Shown piece after piece: positions 8,641 through 18,442 of a stretch of 53,440 nucleotides of DNA. Origin of the DNA: an uncultured Thermogutta sp. (lineage in GTDB: Bacteria; Planctomycetota; Planctomycetia; Pirellulales; Thermoguttaceae); the NCBI GenBank assembly GCA_937128505.1, contig CAKZMM010000148.1, positions 1-53,440 on the forward strand. The letters run 5' to 3'. Each line of letters opens with the position of its first letter. Position 1 is the first letter of the stretch. The translations under genes and the position numbers were made by a program. Below the pieces are notes generated by a model. That model saw only the letters and a program-made list of their open reading frames with translations, was not told the DNA's origin and made no database searches.

Positions 8641-10302
8641 ATGCAAATTGCCATTATTCATTACCATTTAAATCGGGGGGGTGTAACCCGGGTTATTGAA
8701 AGCCACCTTCGCTCACTTTTGGGCAGCTGGAACAAAGGTGGGCAAGCAGGCAGAGTAGAGGCAATGGGCGCGGGCGTTGCGGCACATGCTTCCATGGAGC
8801 CGCAGCCATGCTATGTAGGGTCGGGAACCCGGGTCGCTCTACTTTTCGGTGGTCGAAAGGAGGGGTGGCCGGCATTTTGGTCAGCAGCGGAAGAGGCCGG
8901 CCACCTTGTGATGATCCCGGTCAGCGAGTTGGAGTACGATGCTCATCGGGGGTGTGTTCCCGCGGTGGCGGAGTTATTCCGCATCCTCGACGAGCGACTG
9001 AGAAGCCATGGGTTTGGGCCGGAAACCACTCTCCTCCACGTGCACAATCCGGGGCTAGGCAAAAATGCGGGACTTCCCGGGGCCATTACGAAGTTGGCCG
9101 CCGAGGGCTGGCGTGTGCTCATCCACATTCACGATTTTCTTGAAGATTTTCGGCCCCAGAATTTTGCGTACCTCTCGCGTCGACTTTCCGCAAGCGAGCT
9201 CGGGGGTGATTGGCACGCTTGGCTTTATCCCCAGGGTGCGCAGATTCATTATGCCGTGCTCACTCGCCGCGATTATCGTGCCTTGGAGGTAGCGGGTGTG
9301 CCGGGTGATCGGCTCCATCTTGTGCCCAACTCGGTCTCCGAGGAGCCGACGGCGGATGAGCAGGGAGGGGCTCGGGGCCTCCTGGAGTGCAAGTTCGACG
9401 TACCGCCTCACGTGCAGTACTGGCTGTATCCGGTGCGAGGGATTCGCCGAAAGAATGTCGGCGAGCTGCTTCTTTATTCGCTTCTAGGGGATGGGAAGAT
9501 TGTCTGTGCGGTTACCTTGGCCCCTTTGAATCCGGCGGAGCTTGCGGTCTATAAGTACTGGCGAACGGTGGGGCGGCGATTGCAAGTGCCATGTTTATTT
9601 GACGTGGGCGCCCCCGATGGGTTAAGCTTTTCCGAAAACCTTCAGGCTGCCGATCGCATCGTTACGACAAGCGTGGCCGAGGGTTTCGGGCTTGTCTTTT
9701 TGGAGGCGTGGCTTGCGGGGCGCGAGCTGGTGGGTCGCGATCTGCCGGAAATTACCGCCGATTTCCGCGAAGAAGGAATCGGCTTGAATCATCTCCATCC
9801 TCAACTCTCTGTCCCTTCTCGCTGGTTCAATCGGCGAGAACTCTTGGCCCTGTGGAAGGAGGCCTACACGGCCGCACTGAGCTGGTACGGCCGCCGGCCT
9901 AATCCGAACGACGAGGCGATATTGGCCACCAAGTACGGAGATGAAGGAACGGATTTTGCAGACTTGGACGAGCAGCTTCAGGCGGAGGTGATTCGGCGGC
10001 TTGCTACTGGGGAGCAATCGGGCACAGAGGTCTTGTCGCTGAACCCGTGGCTTGCGGATTTAATCCATTCGCCTCCTGACAAAGCGATCATTGAGCAAAA
10101 CCGCCGGGCTATCCTCCAATGTTTTGGTCCCGAGCGGGGGGCCAAGCGCTTGGAGGAGGTTTACCGGGCGTTAGCCGCAGTGAAGCAATGTGACGATCCG
10201 CAGCCGCTTCCCGGGGCAGATAAGCTTTTGGATTTTTACTTGAGGGCAGATCGTTTTCGCCCGATTCGCTCGTCCTTCATCCGACTGAACTACAGCGAGT
10301 AA
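8641..10302 (+). CDS. GT4-type glycosyltransferase, probably second step of glycosylglycerate synthesis
   Basis: 553 residues from the ATG at 8641 (MQIAIIHYH); a TTG at 8617 is in frame but less likely. The N-terminal GT-B domain has LNRGGVTRVIESH. The C-terminal domain has the EX7E retaining motif in SVAEGFGLVFLEAW, and LVPNSV and HIHDF are also visible. It follows gpgS closely on the same strand. I infer that it adds a second sugar to glucosyl-3-phosphoglycerate, as in mannosylglucosylglycerate synthesis; the family alone does not prove this. The C-terminal 100 residues extend past the usual GT4 fold. Confidence 0.72.
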   Translation: MQIAIIHYHLNRGGVTRVIESHLRSLLGSWNKGGQAGRVEAMGAGVAAHASMEPQPCYVGSGTRVALLFGGRKEGWPAFWSAAEEAGHLVMIPVSELEYDAHRGCVPAVAELFRILDERLRSHGFGPETTLLHVHNPGLGKNAGLPGAITKLAAEGWRVLIHIHDFLEDFRPQNFAYLSRRLSASELGGDWHAWLYPQGAQIHYAVLTRRDYRALEVAGVPGDRLHLVPNSVSEEPTADEQGGARGLLECKFDVPPHVQYWLYPVRGIRRKNVGELLLYSLLGDGKIVCAVTLAPLNPAELAVYKYWRTVGRRLQVPCLFDVGAPDGLSFSENLQAADRIVTTSVAEGFGLVFLEAWLAGRELVGRDLPEITADFREEGIGLNHLHPQLSVPSRWFNRRELLALWKEAYTAALSWYGRRPNPNDEAILATKYGDEGTDFADLDEQLQAEVIRRLATGEQSGTEVLSLNPWLADLIHSPPDKAIIEQNRRAILQCFGPERGAKRLEEVYRALAAVKQCDDPQPLPGADKLLDFYLRADRFRPIRSSFIRLNYSE

Positions 10303-11207
10303 CCGCCGGCAGGATTAGCTCTCCTTGCCCTGTCTTATCATGCCAGTCTTGCGTCGTGAGACCAGTTTCGGTTTTCTCGGCGTGACCGATGCCCTTATGC
10401 GATGCGGTGATTTGCGTTGCGTCACAAATGATTTGCTTCGCGTCATAAATGGGCTGATTTGCTTTTCGTCATAAATGATTTCCTTTGCCTCATGAAAAAA
10501 GAAGCTCTGCTTCCAAAAAGACAGGAAAAGAAAACGACAAGGAAAGAAGTTAGATGAGCCCCTAGCCGCACAAAAAGTTGGCGGTACAATTTATGTCAAT
10601 TTCATATATATTAATTAACATATTTGGAGGATGAGCTGAACTGGGCTCCATGGGGGGCTTTCGTGTCGCGGAGCCGTTACGGATTCGCACGATTGAGAAA
10701 CTCGGAAAGACACAGTGGATAGATCAGAAAGACACGGATGAAAGAGGAGCCTGGAAATTTCTCTAGGAGTGGGAGCGGATTCAGGGATCAGGGAGTAGCG
10801 AGGAGATCAAAGCTAGTTGATGGGGGCGATAGGTGGGCGAGACTTCGGCAAGTGCTCTTTGCATGTCGAAATTCTGGGCACAGGGCGAAGTGTGCCCCCC
10901 TGATGCGAGTGCCCCGGGGGACTCGTAACGAATTTCAAAAGTGTTTGGTCTTAGTGCCGCCGTCGTCCGAGTGACGAGGAAAAACGCGGAAATCCCCTGC
11001 TTTATAATCAGCGATCGACCGTCCTACTTGCAGCAAGTTTATGTGGAGAAAGCCCGACGCAAAGCAGCTCGGCAATTCTTTTGTGATGATTTTCCCTTGT
11101 GATGAGTCGGATTCTTTTGTGCTGACTCGGAGGGAATGAGAAGCACTCTCGGAGAGAGTGGGAACTACTCGATGAACCCACGGCTAGGTAAAGGAGGTTT
11201 TTACACT
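10303..11207. other. Intergenic spacer with a 21-nt repeat
   Basis: No convincing gene in about 900 bp. A four-unit 21-nt repeat lies at 10409-10497, followed by a purine-rich stretch and an AT-rich segment (10580-10625). The 78-codon ORF at 10738 has no recognisable content. Confidence 0.5.
10409..10497. repeat. Four 21-nt tandem repeat units
   Basis: Units start at 10409, 10430, 10456 and 10477, each close to GATTTGCTTCGCGTCATAAA plus T. A 5-nt insertion separates units 2 and 3. Units differ at several positions while keeping their length. Confidence 0.85.
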
Positions 11208-11624
11208 ATGGCGGACATTACGCTGGCCCAAGCTCAAGCGGCGATTGAAGCGGCGGTAAAAAAGTCGAAAGAACTGGGGGTGGTGATGGACATCGCCGTC
11301 GTTGATGCCGGGGCAAACCTGAAGGCTTTTGTTCGGATGGATGGGGCATGGCTCGGGTCGATCGACATTTCCATCCGCAAGGCGAGAACGGCTCGATTTT
11401 TCGACATGGACACCGGCGAGTTGGGAAAGCTCTCGCAACCAGGGGGCCCTCTTTATCAAATTGAACACTCCAACGGGGGGCTGATTACTTTTCCCGGCGG
11501 GGTGCCGATACGGAACGACCGGGGCGAAGTCATCGGGGCGATCGGCGTTTCCGGAAGCACTGTAGAAAATGATCACACGGTAGCCCTCGCCGGAGCTGAA
11601 GCCGCACGAAGTGTGGGCATGTAA
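11208..11624 (+). CDS. GlcG/HbpS-like (DUF336) protein
   Basis: 138 residues. The whole protein matches the GlcG/HbpS fold: [23 protein letters not shown] split over 47-70, the ISIRKARTA helix, [12 protein letters not shown] and [11 protein letters not shown]-like ends ([10 protein letters not shown]). Family members bind haem or act beside glycolate and diol metabolism (family knowledge); the role here is unknown. The ATG at 11208 has a near-perfect AAAGGAGG 10 nt upstream, so expression is probably strong. It stands alone. Confidence 0.88.
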   Translation: MADITLAQAQAAIEAAVKKSKELGVVMDIAVVDAGANLKAFVRMDGAWLGSIDISIRKARTARFFDMDTGELGKLSQPGGPLYQIEHSNGGLITFPGGVPIRNDRGEVIGAIGVSGSTVENDHTVALAGAEAARSVGM

Positions 11625-11910
11625 TTGCCCAGATGCCGAAGGTGCGAAGGCTTCCCGCAGGAAGATCCGCAAAGTCCGGTCTTGCTGTTGGCAAAGCGAG
11701 AATCGTCGGGAGGTTTTTCTTTTCGAGTCGCAAGGCGTTTTTTTGAGCAGATTCCTCCAGCAGAGATCGCGGTCTTCCGGCAAAGATCGCGGCACATCCT
11801 CTAGGCGGAATTCGCGGCTTGGTGCTTGGGAATGAGGCTTCTCCTGAACGACATTGCGGTTACGGGTGGCGTAAACCGGTAATCTACAGCTTTCCAGAGG
11901 AGACCAAACT

Positions 11911-13113
11911 ATGCTGACCGTCACTAAGGATTTGATGCTCCCCTGTACAACGACAGGCTCGTACCCACGACCGCGGTGGTTCGATGTCAGTATGTGGGGG
12001 CGACCGTTAGACACCTGCATGATGGATATACGCTTCCGGGAAAAGTTTCAGGATGCCCTTGCTGTGGTTATCAGCGATCAGGAGCGGGCGGGATTAGACA
12101 TTCTGACCCATGGCGATTTCCATTGCGACGAGGATTTCGCGGGCCGCTCTTGGCATCATTATCCACTCCAGCGGTGGAAAGGGCTTGAAGGGGATTACCT
12201 GCAATCGGAAGAAACGCGATCACCTTGGCTGCGCTATCCGCCGGGCACCTTGCTTCATGAAATTTACACGGGGTGGCGATGGCCGCGGGTGGTGGATAAG
12301 GTGGAGCATCGCCCTCTGGATTATCCGAAGATTTGGCGTATGGCCCAGGCAAAGAGTCGGAAGCCGGTGCGATTCGGTACCTGTTGTTCTCAGGTGATGA
12401 GTTTATTTCTCGACATTCATACCGATAAGTACAAGGATAAACGCGAACTGATTTGGGACCTTGCCGTGGCCATGAACAAGGAACTCCGCGCCCTGCGGGA
12501 TGCCGGCTGCCCATGTATTCAGGTGGAGGAGCCTTGTTTCCATTTCATGGCCAATAGTCTGGGGAAGGACCATCCCGACGTGCGGTTCATGCTGGAGGCA
12601 TACAATCGCGAAGTGGAAGGGCTGGATGATATTGAAATCTGGATCCACACCTGTTGGGGGAATCCGAACATGCAGCGGGTCATGGAAGACACCAGTTATG
12701 CCGCGTCGCTTGAGATGTATCTCTACGAGGCGAAAGGCGATGTTTGGACCCTGGAAATGAAAGATCGTAATTTCAAAGACATCGAGCTTTTTGGCTCGCT
12801 GGCCCGGGGATTGCCGAAGAAAATTTGCATCGGTGTGGTCAGTCATCGTACCCTTCAGGCGGATCGGCCGGAGGATGTGGCCGCGGAAATCCGTCGTGCT
12901 TTGAAGTACATTCCGCCGGAGAAACTGGTCATTTCCAGCGATTGCGGTTTCGGCCGGCAGGGATGCAATCGGGAGATTGCTTTCTACAAGTCGGCTGCAA
13001 TCGCACAAGGGGTCAACATCATCCGCCGAGAATTAGGGTTGCCGACCACCTACGTGCCGGCGGCGGATCCGGCCCTTCAGATCGATATCGTGCCTAAATC
13101 GGCCTCAAGTTAG
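11911..13113 (+). CDS. MetE-like (cobalamin-independent methionine synthase C-terminal domain) protein
   Basis: 400 residues, about half of full MetE: only the catalytic C-terminal barrel is present. It opens with TTGSYPRP, typical of the MetE C-domain. The zinc ligands are visible: HTCWGN (His and Cys), a Glu in the LYEAKGD region and the distal Cys in SSDCGFGRQG. Standalone proteins of this kind transfer methyl groups from various donors, often not folate (family knowledge), so the methyl donor is unclear. GGAG lies 11 nt before the ATG. No neighbour points to its pathway. Confidence 0.82.
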   Translation: MLTVTKDLMLPCTTTGSYPRPRWFDVSMWGRPLDTCMMDIRFREKFQDALAVVISDQERAGLDILTHGDFHCDEDFAGRSWHHYPLQRWKGLEGDYLQSEETRSPWLRYPPGTLLHEIYTGWRWPRVVDKVEHRPLDYPKIWRMAQAKSRKPVRFGTCCSQVMSLFLDIHTDKYKDKRELIWDLAVAMNKELRALRDAGCPCIQVEEPCFHFMANSLGKDHPDVRFMLEAYNREVEGLDDIEIWIHTCWGNPNMQRVMEDTSYAASLEMYLYEAKGDVWTLEMKDRNFKDIELFGSLARGLPKKICIGVVSHRTLQADRPEDVAAEIRRALKYIPPEKLVISSDCGFGRQGCNREIAFYKSAAIAQGVNIIRRELGLPTTYVPAADPALQIDIVPKSASS

Positions 13114-13700
13114 GAAACGACCAACGGCGATAAGGGATCGACCTATCTTTCCGGAAGGGTGAAGCCGGCGATAAGCTCGGATACTCCCTGGCGCTATCAC
13201 CGCGAATCTTCGCCCGGAATGAAACACGCACGGGTATTCTCGCTTCGTACCGTGTAGACTCCCCGCGCGGGATCCAAAAGATTACCGGTTGACTTCGGCT
13301 TGTGCTTCGGGGGGGCTGCATCTCCTCTGGGCAAATCGCGATCTAGCGGCCAGTAGAAGCAGATCAGGGGCTTTTTGCACGGTGCCGCTTGCGCGGCTAA
13401 ACCGCCAACGGAAAAACGGTTTATTTCGTGAAGGCGATCGCGCGAGCTTGTTTTCCCTATCGACTTGTTTTTCGGAAGCAAGTTCGTGATCTTGCCTGGC
13501 TGCCATTAAGATGTAAGCTTGGTTTCTGATAAGAGGTAAGCTTGGTTTCCGAGATGTAACCTTGCTTTAAGAAATGTAACCTTCCTTTAAGAAAGATGAA
13601 AAGATAAGAAGGATCCGGATGCGATCTTACCACGCTTGTCACGCGGTGTCGTGAACTTGCAACATCTGTTTGGTCACTTTGATGTTTGTCGAGATAATCT
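13114..13700. other. Intergenic spacer with a roughly 20-nt repeat
   Basis: No gene recognised. A four-unit repeat is at 13509-13597 just upstream of moaB. Confidence 0.5.
13509..13597. repeat. Four tandem units of 20-23 nt
   Basis: The element ATGTAAGCTTGGTTTC / ATGTAACCTTGCTTTAAG recurs with its GTAA core at 13513, 13536, 13556 and 13576. The first two and last two units form two sub-types. Confidence 0.8.
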
Positions 13701-14210
13701 GTGAGCAGCGTACCGGAGGAACATCGCCGAGCGGCTCCAACGTCCGTTCGATGTGCCGTGTTAACGGTGAGTGATACTCGGACTTTAGCCACCGACACAG
13801 GCGGCCAACTCCTGGTGGATTTATTGGAGTGCTCAGGCCACCGGGTGTTGGACCGGCAGATTGTTCGGGACGATTTGTCCGCGATTCGGGAGTGGGTCAC
13901 GCGGTGGCGAGATCGCTCCGATATCGAGGCGATCTTCATCACCGGCGGAACGGGGCTTTCCCGGCGGGATCAAACCATCGAAGCGATTCGGCCCATGTTC
14001 GAGAAAGAGTTGCCGGGCTTCGGCGAACTCTTCCGCCTCCTCAGTTTTCAGAAAATCGGTCCGGCCGCCATTTTAAGCCGGGCAACGGCAGGATTGGTCG
14101 GTCGGATCATGGTATTCGCTTTGCCCGGTTCACCGGGGGCCATTCAGTTGGCGATGGAAAAACTGGTCCTCCCCGAGTTGGGGCATGTGATTCGCGAATC
14201 GCAGCGATAG
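13701..14210 (+). CDS. moaB: Molybdenum cofactor biosynthesis protein MoaB/Mog family
   Basis: 169 residues. These proteins bind or adenylylate molybdopterin in the cytoplasm. The MPT-binding signature is visible: VLTVSDTR at about 20-27, TDTGGQLL, then FITGGTGLSRRDQTIEA and the FALPGSPGA loop. No other moa or moe genes are nearby. The start is a GTG at 13701; the first 17 residues are not conserved, so the true start is uncertain. Confidence 0.88.
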   Translation: MSSVPEEHRRAAPTSVRCAVLTVSDTRTLATDTGGQLLVDLLECSGHRVLDRQIVRDDLSAIREWVTRWRDRSDIEAIFITGGTGLSRRDQTIEAIRPMFEKELPGFGELFRLLSFQKIGPAAILSRATAGLVGRIMVFALPGSPGAIQLAMEKLVLPELGHVIRESQR

Positions 14211-14229
14211 CTTTCGGCCGCTTTCCGCG

Positions 14230-14272
14230 GCGAATTGTGTTGTCGCCTTTCGGGGGCGAGTTGTGTTGTCGC
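14230..14272. repeat. Two 17-nt copies 26 nt apart
   Basis: GCGAATTGTGTTGTCGC at 14230 and GCGAGTTGTGTTGTCGC at 14256, in the spacer after moaB. Confidence 0.75.
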
Positions 14273-14462
14273 GTCTCCGGGGCACCGGCTTCCTTTTTAT
14301 TCAATACTTCAATGGATGTTTGACTGCGAAAAATTTACAACTCGGCTTTGCCCGAACGTGGTTCGGGATAATCCGGGATTGGATTAGTTGCCTTTGGAGG
14401 ATCAAGTCGCTTTGTTCTTTCAGGAAAACTGGCTCGTTCTTTGCAAAAATTGGGGAACAAAA

Positions 14463-15374
14463 ATGAGCGAATTGTGGCGCGATTTTCAGCACAATCCGTT
14501 TCTACTGACGGGGTTAATTGCCGGGGTTTTAGGCGGCGTGGCGTGTGGGCTGGTGGGCCCGTATGTCATCACGCGGCGGATTGTGCTTCTTTCCGGTGCC
14601 GTTGCCCATGCTGCACTAGGCGGGGTGGGGCTTGCCCTGTTTCTCGGCGCCGTGTACCCGCAGTTGTTACCGGGTTTGCAACCGCTTCATGGGGCAGCCC
14701 TCTTTGCGCTGGGAGCAGCAGCGCTGATTGGTTATTGCGAGCGACGTTTCGGCCAGTTGCCCGATACGCTGATTGCCGCGGTTTGGAGCGTGGGAATGGC
14801 CCTGGGGGTGCTTTTGGCAAAATTCACGCCTGGCTATCAAAGCGAGCTGATGAACTACCTGTTCGGCAATATCAGCTACGTGAGTTGGCGTCAGGTCGGG
14901 GAACTTGCCGCGCTCAACCTGATTATCATTGCCGTGGTAGCCGTGCTGCACAAAAGATTGCTGGCCATCTGCCTCGATCCGGAGCAGGCTGAGCTACAAT
15001 CCGTAAACGTCACGATGATGAACGTCATTTTGATGATGTTGGTTGCTTTGACCGTGATTTGCCTGACGCAAATTGTGGGATTGGTACTGGTGATTACACT
15101 GCTGAGTCTTCCGGCAGCCACGGCGGCTCAGTGGGTCCGCAGAATGGGGCCGATGATGCTCGTCTCGGGAATTCTTTGCTGCCTGGAAACCACCGTGCCC
15201 CGTCTTGCCGTCTATGGGACGCCGGTGAGCGCCGAAGCAGCCATCGTCCTCACGGCGGCTGCCGTGTATCTAGCGGCATTAGCCTTTCAGCAGCTTTGGC
15301 ACTGGACCGGGCCTCGCCGCCGAATTACCTTTCAGGATATGGTCCCGCGGAAGCCGAGAGTTTTGCTCTCCTGA
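14463..15374 (+). CDS. ABC-3 family metal (Zn/Mn/Fe) transporter permease
   Basis: 303 residues with about eight hydrophobic segments. The ABC-3 pattern is clear: GGVACGLVGPYVITRRIVLLSG followed (in pieces) by AVAHAALGGVG near residues 25-60, PDTLIAAVWSVGMALG, LFGNI, and LVLVITLLSLPAATA near 215-230. Such permeases move divalent metals across the inner membrane with an ATPase and a binding protein. Neither partner gene is adjacent. Start ATG 14463 follows GGGGAACAAAA; an upstream ATG at 14388 would add 25 non-membrane residues. Confidence 0.88.
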   Translation: MSELWRDFQHNPFLLTGLIAGVLGGVACGLVGPYVITRRIVLLSGAVAHAALGGVGLALFLGAVYPQLLPGLQPLHGAALFALGAAALIGYCERRFGQLPDTLIAAVWSVGMALGVLLAKFTPGYQSELMNYLFGNISYVSWRQVGELAALNLIIIAVVAVLHKRLLAICLDPEQAELQSVNVTMMNVILMMLVALTVICLTQIVGLVLVITLLSLPAATAAQWVRRMGPMMLVSGILCCLETTVPRLAVYGTPVSAEAAIVLTAAAVYLAALAFQQLWHWTGPRRRITFQDMVPRKPRVLLS

Positions 15375-15440
15375 ATCAGTTAAAGTGGCTAATCACCCAG
15401 ACTGGCTTAGGGAATCGTTCCTGCTATGAGGAGAGAAACG

Positions 15441-16805
15441 ATGCTTCGACGGGTAATGCTTGCCCCTTTTTCCGTTTGGATCTGTAGCTGCGCTTTGGCT
15501 TTTGTCTCAAGCGCCGATAGCCTGGGGCATTTTCGTTTGGCCACTTTTTCCTGCAATGTAACCCCGCCTGTCGACGGCCACCCGCTTATTTGGCTCGCCC
15601 CTGTCAAAGTGGTGGAAACACCCCTATTGGCCAAAGGAGTGATTCTGGAAGAAGGTTCGGACCGTTACGTCGTATGTTCCCTCGATTGGTGTGGGCTGAG
15701 CAATTCCTCGCACGAACTTTTCGTGAAGAAGATTGCGGAGGCGGCTGGCACCTCGCCGGAGCGCGTGGCCGTTCATACAATCCATCAGCACACGGCCCCT
15801 TATACCGATGGTGATGCCCAACGACTTCTGAGCGAAATTGGTTTTCCGCAACTTTATGTGGATTTTGCCTTCCTCGAACGCGTGACCGACCAATTGGCGG
15901 AAAGTGTCCGTGAGGCCTGTGGTCGTTTTCAGCCGTTTAATCAGGTGGGATTGACGGCGGTAAAGGTGCATCAAGTGGCCGCGACGCGGCGGGCCAAGAC
16001 TCCCGACGGCAAGCTGGTGGTCCGGTACAGCTCGTGTAAAGACCCCGCAATCCGCGAGCTGCCCGAGGGTCGGATCGATCCTTTATTGCGGAGCGTCACT
16101 TTGGCGCACGACGGTCGGGTCCTGGTGAGAATTCATTATTACGCGACTCATCCGCAGAGTTTTTACGGGGATCCGCGGGCTTCGAGTGATGTCCCCGGTT
16201 TTGCTCGCGAGCGTCTCCAGCAGGAAGAGGGGGTTTTCCAAATCTATTTCACCGGTTGTGCCGGCGATGTAACGATGGGTAAGTACAATGACGGGAGTCG
16301 CGAGGCCCGCGATGTGCTTACGGAGCGATTGTATCAGGCCATGCGGCAAGCCGCGGAATCAACGCGGCTTGAGCCGGTGCGCCGGCTGGCATGGAGAACC
16401 GTTCAAGTCTGCTTCCCGGCCCGAAGCGATCCCGGCCATACCGAAGCAGACAAGGCGACCCTCATGCGGAACCAGCAGGCGGACCCGGTCCAGCGAGTCC
16501 GCGCGGCCTGTGCCGTGGCATTTCATCGCCGGCACGAGAAACCTTTTACCCTAAGCTGCCTTCAAGTGAACGAGGGTTCGATCGTGCATCTGCCGGGAGA
16601 ATGCATGGTGGAATTTCAGCTATTTGCGCAATCGGTCCTTCCGGATAAATTCGTGGCTACCGCCGCTTATGGCGATTTAGGCACCGGATACATTTGTACG
16701 GAGCTTTCCTACGCAGAAGGTGGCTACGAGCCGACGGCATCCCATTTGAGTCCGGAGGCGGAGGGGGTCCTTAAGGAAGCAATCCGCCGGCTGCTTCTTC
16801 CTTGA
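15441..16805 (+). CDS. Secreted neutral/alkaline ceramidase-like protein
   Basis: 454 residues. The ATG at 15441 has GAGGAG 7 nt upstream; the ATG at 15426 would place that site inside the gene. A signal peptide is visible (hydrophobic LAPFSVWICSCALAFVSSA). The body matches the neutral/alkaline non-lysosomal ceramidase domain: NVTPP, VCSLDWCG, VHTIHQHTAPYTDG with metal-binding histidines, HYYATHPQSFYGD and FTGCAGDVTMGKYN. Planctomycetes have many copies and their substrate is mostly unknown, so ceramide hydrolysis is only a family-based guess. Confidence 0.82.
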   Translation: MLRRVMLAPFSVWICSCALAFVSSADSLGHFRLATFSCNVTPPVDGHPLIWLAPVKVVETPLLAKGVILEEGSDRYVVCSLDWCGLSNSSHELFVKKIAEAAGTSPERVAVHTIHQHTAPYTDGDAQRLLSEIGFPQLYVDFAFLERVTDQLAESVREACGRFQPFNQVGLTAVKVHQVAATRRAKTPDGKLVVRYSSCKDPAIRELPEGRIDPLLRSVTLAHDGRVLVRIHYYATHPQSFYGDPRASSDVPGFARERLQQEEGVFQIYFTGCAGDVTMGKYNDGSREARDVLTERLYQAMRQAAESTRLEPVRRLAWRTVQVCFPARSDPGHTEADKATLMRNQQADPVQRVRAACAVAFHRRHEKPFTLSCLQVNEGSIVHLPGECMVEFQLFAQSVLPDKFVATAAYGDLGTGYICTELSYAEGGYEPTASHLSPEAEGVLKEAIRRLLLP

Positions 16806-16811
16806 CAAGAT

Positions 16812-16863
16812 GAGCCCCTGTGTCTTAACGAGGCGAGCCCCTGTGTCTTGGCAAGGTGAGCAG
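16812..16863. repeat. 23-nt tandem repeat, two full units and a third start
   Basis: GAGCCCCTGTGTCTT starts at 16812 and 16835; a third degenerate GAG(CAG) start is at 16858. Confidence 0.75.
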
Positions 16864-17044
16864 TTCCGTCGATCGGCGGAAAATGCTCGCGTGTATTTGC
16901 CGGACCGTTTGGAGAGATTTTTCCTCTCCTAAACCGTATCCTGTTACCGGAGGGTAGCTTGCGTAACCCGCTTCTGACCGAAGGTTTTGCCCCATTTCCC
17001 TGCCGGAAAAGTGCGTTTCGGTCCTGGTCCAAAGGAGTTCGATT

Positions 17045-18442
17045 ATGCGGAGACCGTTGATCGGTTACTTGCTGAGAGCGGTCCTCATCGCAGCAATTGG
17101 CGGGGGGACGTTTTCAGCCTCGGGAAAAGATTTCTATGTGGATCCTCAGCATGGCGATCCGGCAAATGATGGCTCGAAGGATCGCCCATGGCGTAGCCTG
17201 CAAGAGGTTTTCGCGCAAGGGCTCATCGAAAGCCAGAAGTGGCCGTCGCTTCCTTATCGTGCAGGTTTTCAGTTAGTGGAAAGAAACCCCGGCGCCCCCG
17301 TGCGGGCCGGTGACACGATTTACCTCCGCAGTGGGAACTACGGCGAGTTGGTCATTCAGGGCTATTACAATCGCGATTTGATCACGATCGCTGCCGAGCC
17401 GGGCCACCAGCCGCATTTCACGCGTATCCGCATCGTGGCGGGGTGCCGCTGGGTTCTTAAAGGGTTGCACGTCCATCCGGACGGTGAGCCGGCTTCGCGG
17501 CCTGGGGTGCTTGTCGACATTCAATCTCACGGTTGGCAGGGTCCAGTGCATGACGTGGTGGTGGAGGATTGCCGGCTGTTTTCGGCCGAGGATTCCGCCA
17601 GTTGGTCGGCCGAGCAATGGAACGAACGGGCATGGGATGGCATTCGCGCGGATGGCGAGCGGATCGTGATCCGCCGCAACTATTTGAAGAATGTCAACTT
17701 CGGGATTTCCGTCAGCGGTCCCCACGCCTTGGTTGAGCACAATGTGGTGGAGAATTTTGCCGGGGATGGCCTCCGCGGTTTGGGTGACTACGGCGTGTTT
17801 CAATACAACTTGGTGAAGAATTGCTACGACGTCAACCAGAATCATGACGATGGTTTCCAGAGTTGGACCGTGGGCCCTGAAGGTGTGGGAAGTGGCCAGG
17901 TAAAAGGCGTGGTGCTGCGCGGAAATGTGATCATCAATTATGAGGATCCGAACCAGCCTCATCGCGGTGCGCTTCAGGGGATCGGTTGTTTCGATGGAAT
18001 GTTCGTCGATTGGGTCGTGGAGAATAATGTCGTCATTGTCGATCATTACCACGGGATAACCCTGGGCGGGGCCGTGGGATGCCGAATCGTAAACAACACG
18101 GTGGTTGATCCGCGAGCCGGTCGGCCGGGGCCGGCAGCGGTGCGGATCGGCCCCCACAAAAAGGGCACTCTGTCCCGACAGTGTGTGGTCCGAAATAACC
18201 TGGCATCGGCCCTCGATGTGCGGGGAGAAGAGATGATCGTTGACCACAACGTGATCGTGGATGAGCCCGCCCGCTTTTTCCGAAATTTGGCCGTCGCGGA
18301 TTTGCATCTGCTGCGCGGGTGTCCTGCTATCGACGTGGGAACCGCAGAGTTTGCCCCATCGACGGATATCGAAGGTACCGCACGGCCTCAAGGGGCTCAG
18401 GTGGACGTCGGTGCATACGAATATGCGGCGGATCGTAACTAA
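17045..18442 (+). CDS. Secreted right-handed parallel beta-helix protein
   Basis: 465 residues. Perfect AAAGGAG upstream of the ATG. A short signal peptide (AVLIAAIGGGTFSASG) is followed by DFYVDPQHGDPANDGS, the common opening of DUF1565/pectate-lyase-like proteins. The middle consists of beta-helix rungs rich in VVEDCRL, IVIRRNYLKNV, ALVEHNVVEN, VVENNVVIVDHYHGI and RIVNNTVVDP. This architecture fits a surface polysaccharide lyase or binding protein; the catalytic residues and the ligand cannot be deduced. Confidence 0.85.
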   Translation: MRRPLIGYLLRAVLIAAIGGGTFSASGKDFYVDPQHGDPANDGSKDRPWRSLQEVFAQGLIESQKWPSLPYRAGFQLVERNPGAPVRAGDTIYLRSGNYGELVIQGYYNRDLITIAAEPGHQPHFTRIRIVAGCRWVLKGLHVHPDGEPASRPGVLVDIQSHGWQGPVHDVVVEDCRLFSAEDSASWSAEQWNERAWDGIRADGERIVIRRNYLKNVNFGISVSGPHALVEHNVVENFAGDGLRGLGDYGVFQYNLVKNCYDVNQNHDDGFQSWTVGPEGVGSGQVKGVVLRGNVIINYEDPNQPHRGALQGIGCFDGMFVDWVVENNVVIVDHYHGITLGGAVGCRIVNNTVVDPRAGRPGPAAVRIGPHKKGTLSRQCVVRNNLASALDVRGEEMIVDHNVIVDEPARFFRNLAVADLHLLRGCPAIDVGTAEFAPSTDIEGTARPQGAQVDVGAYEYAADRN

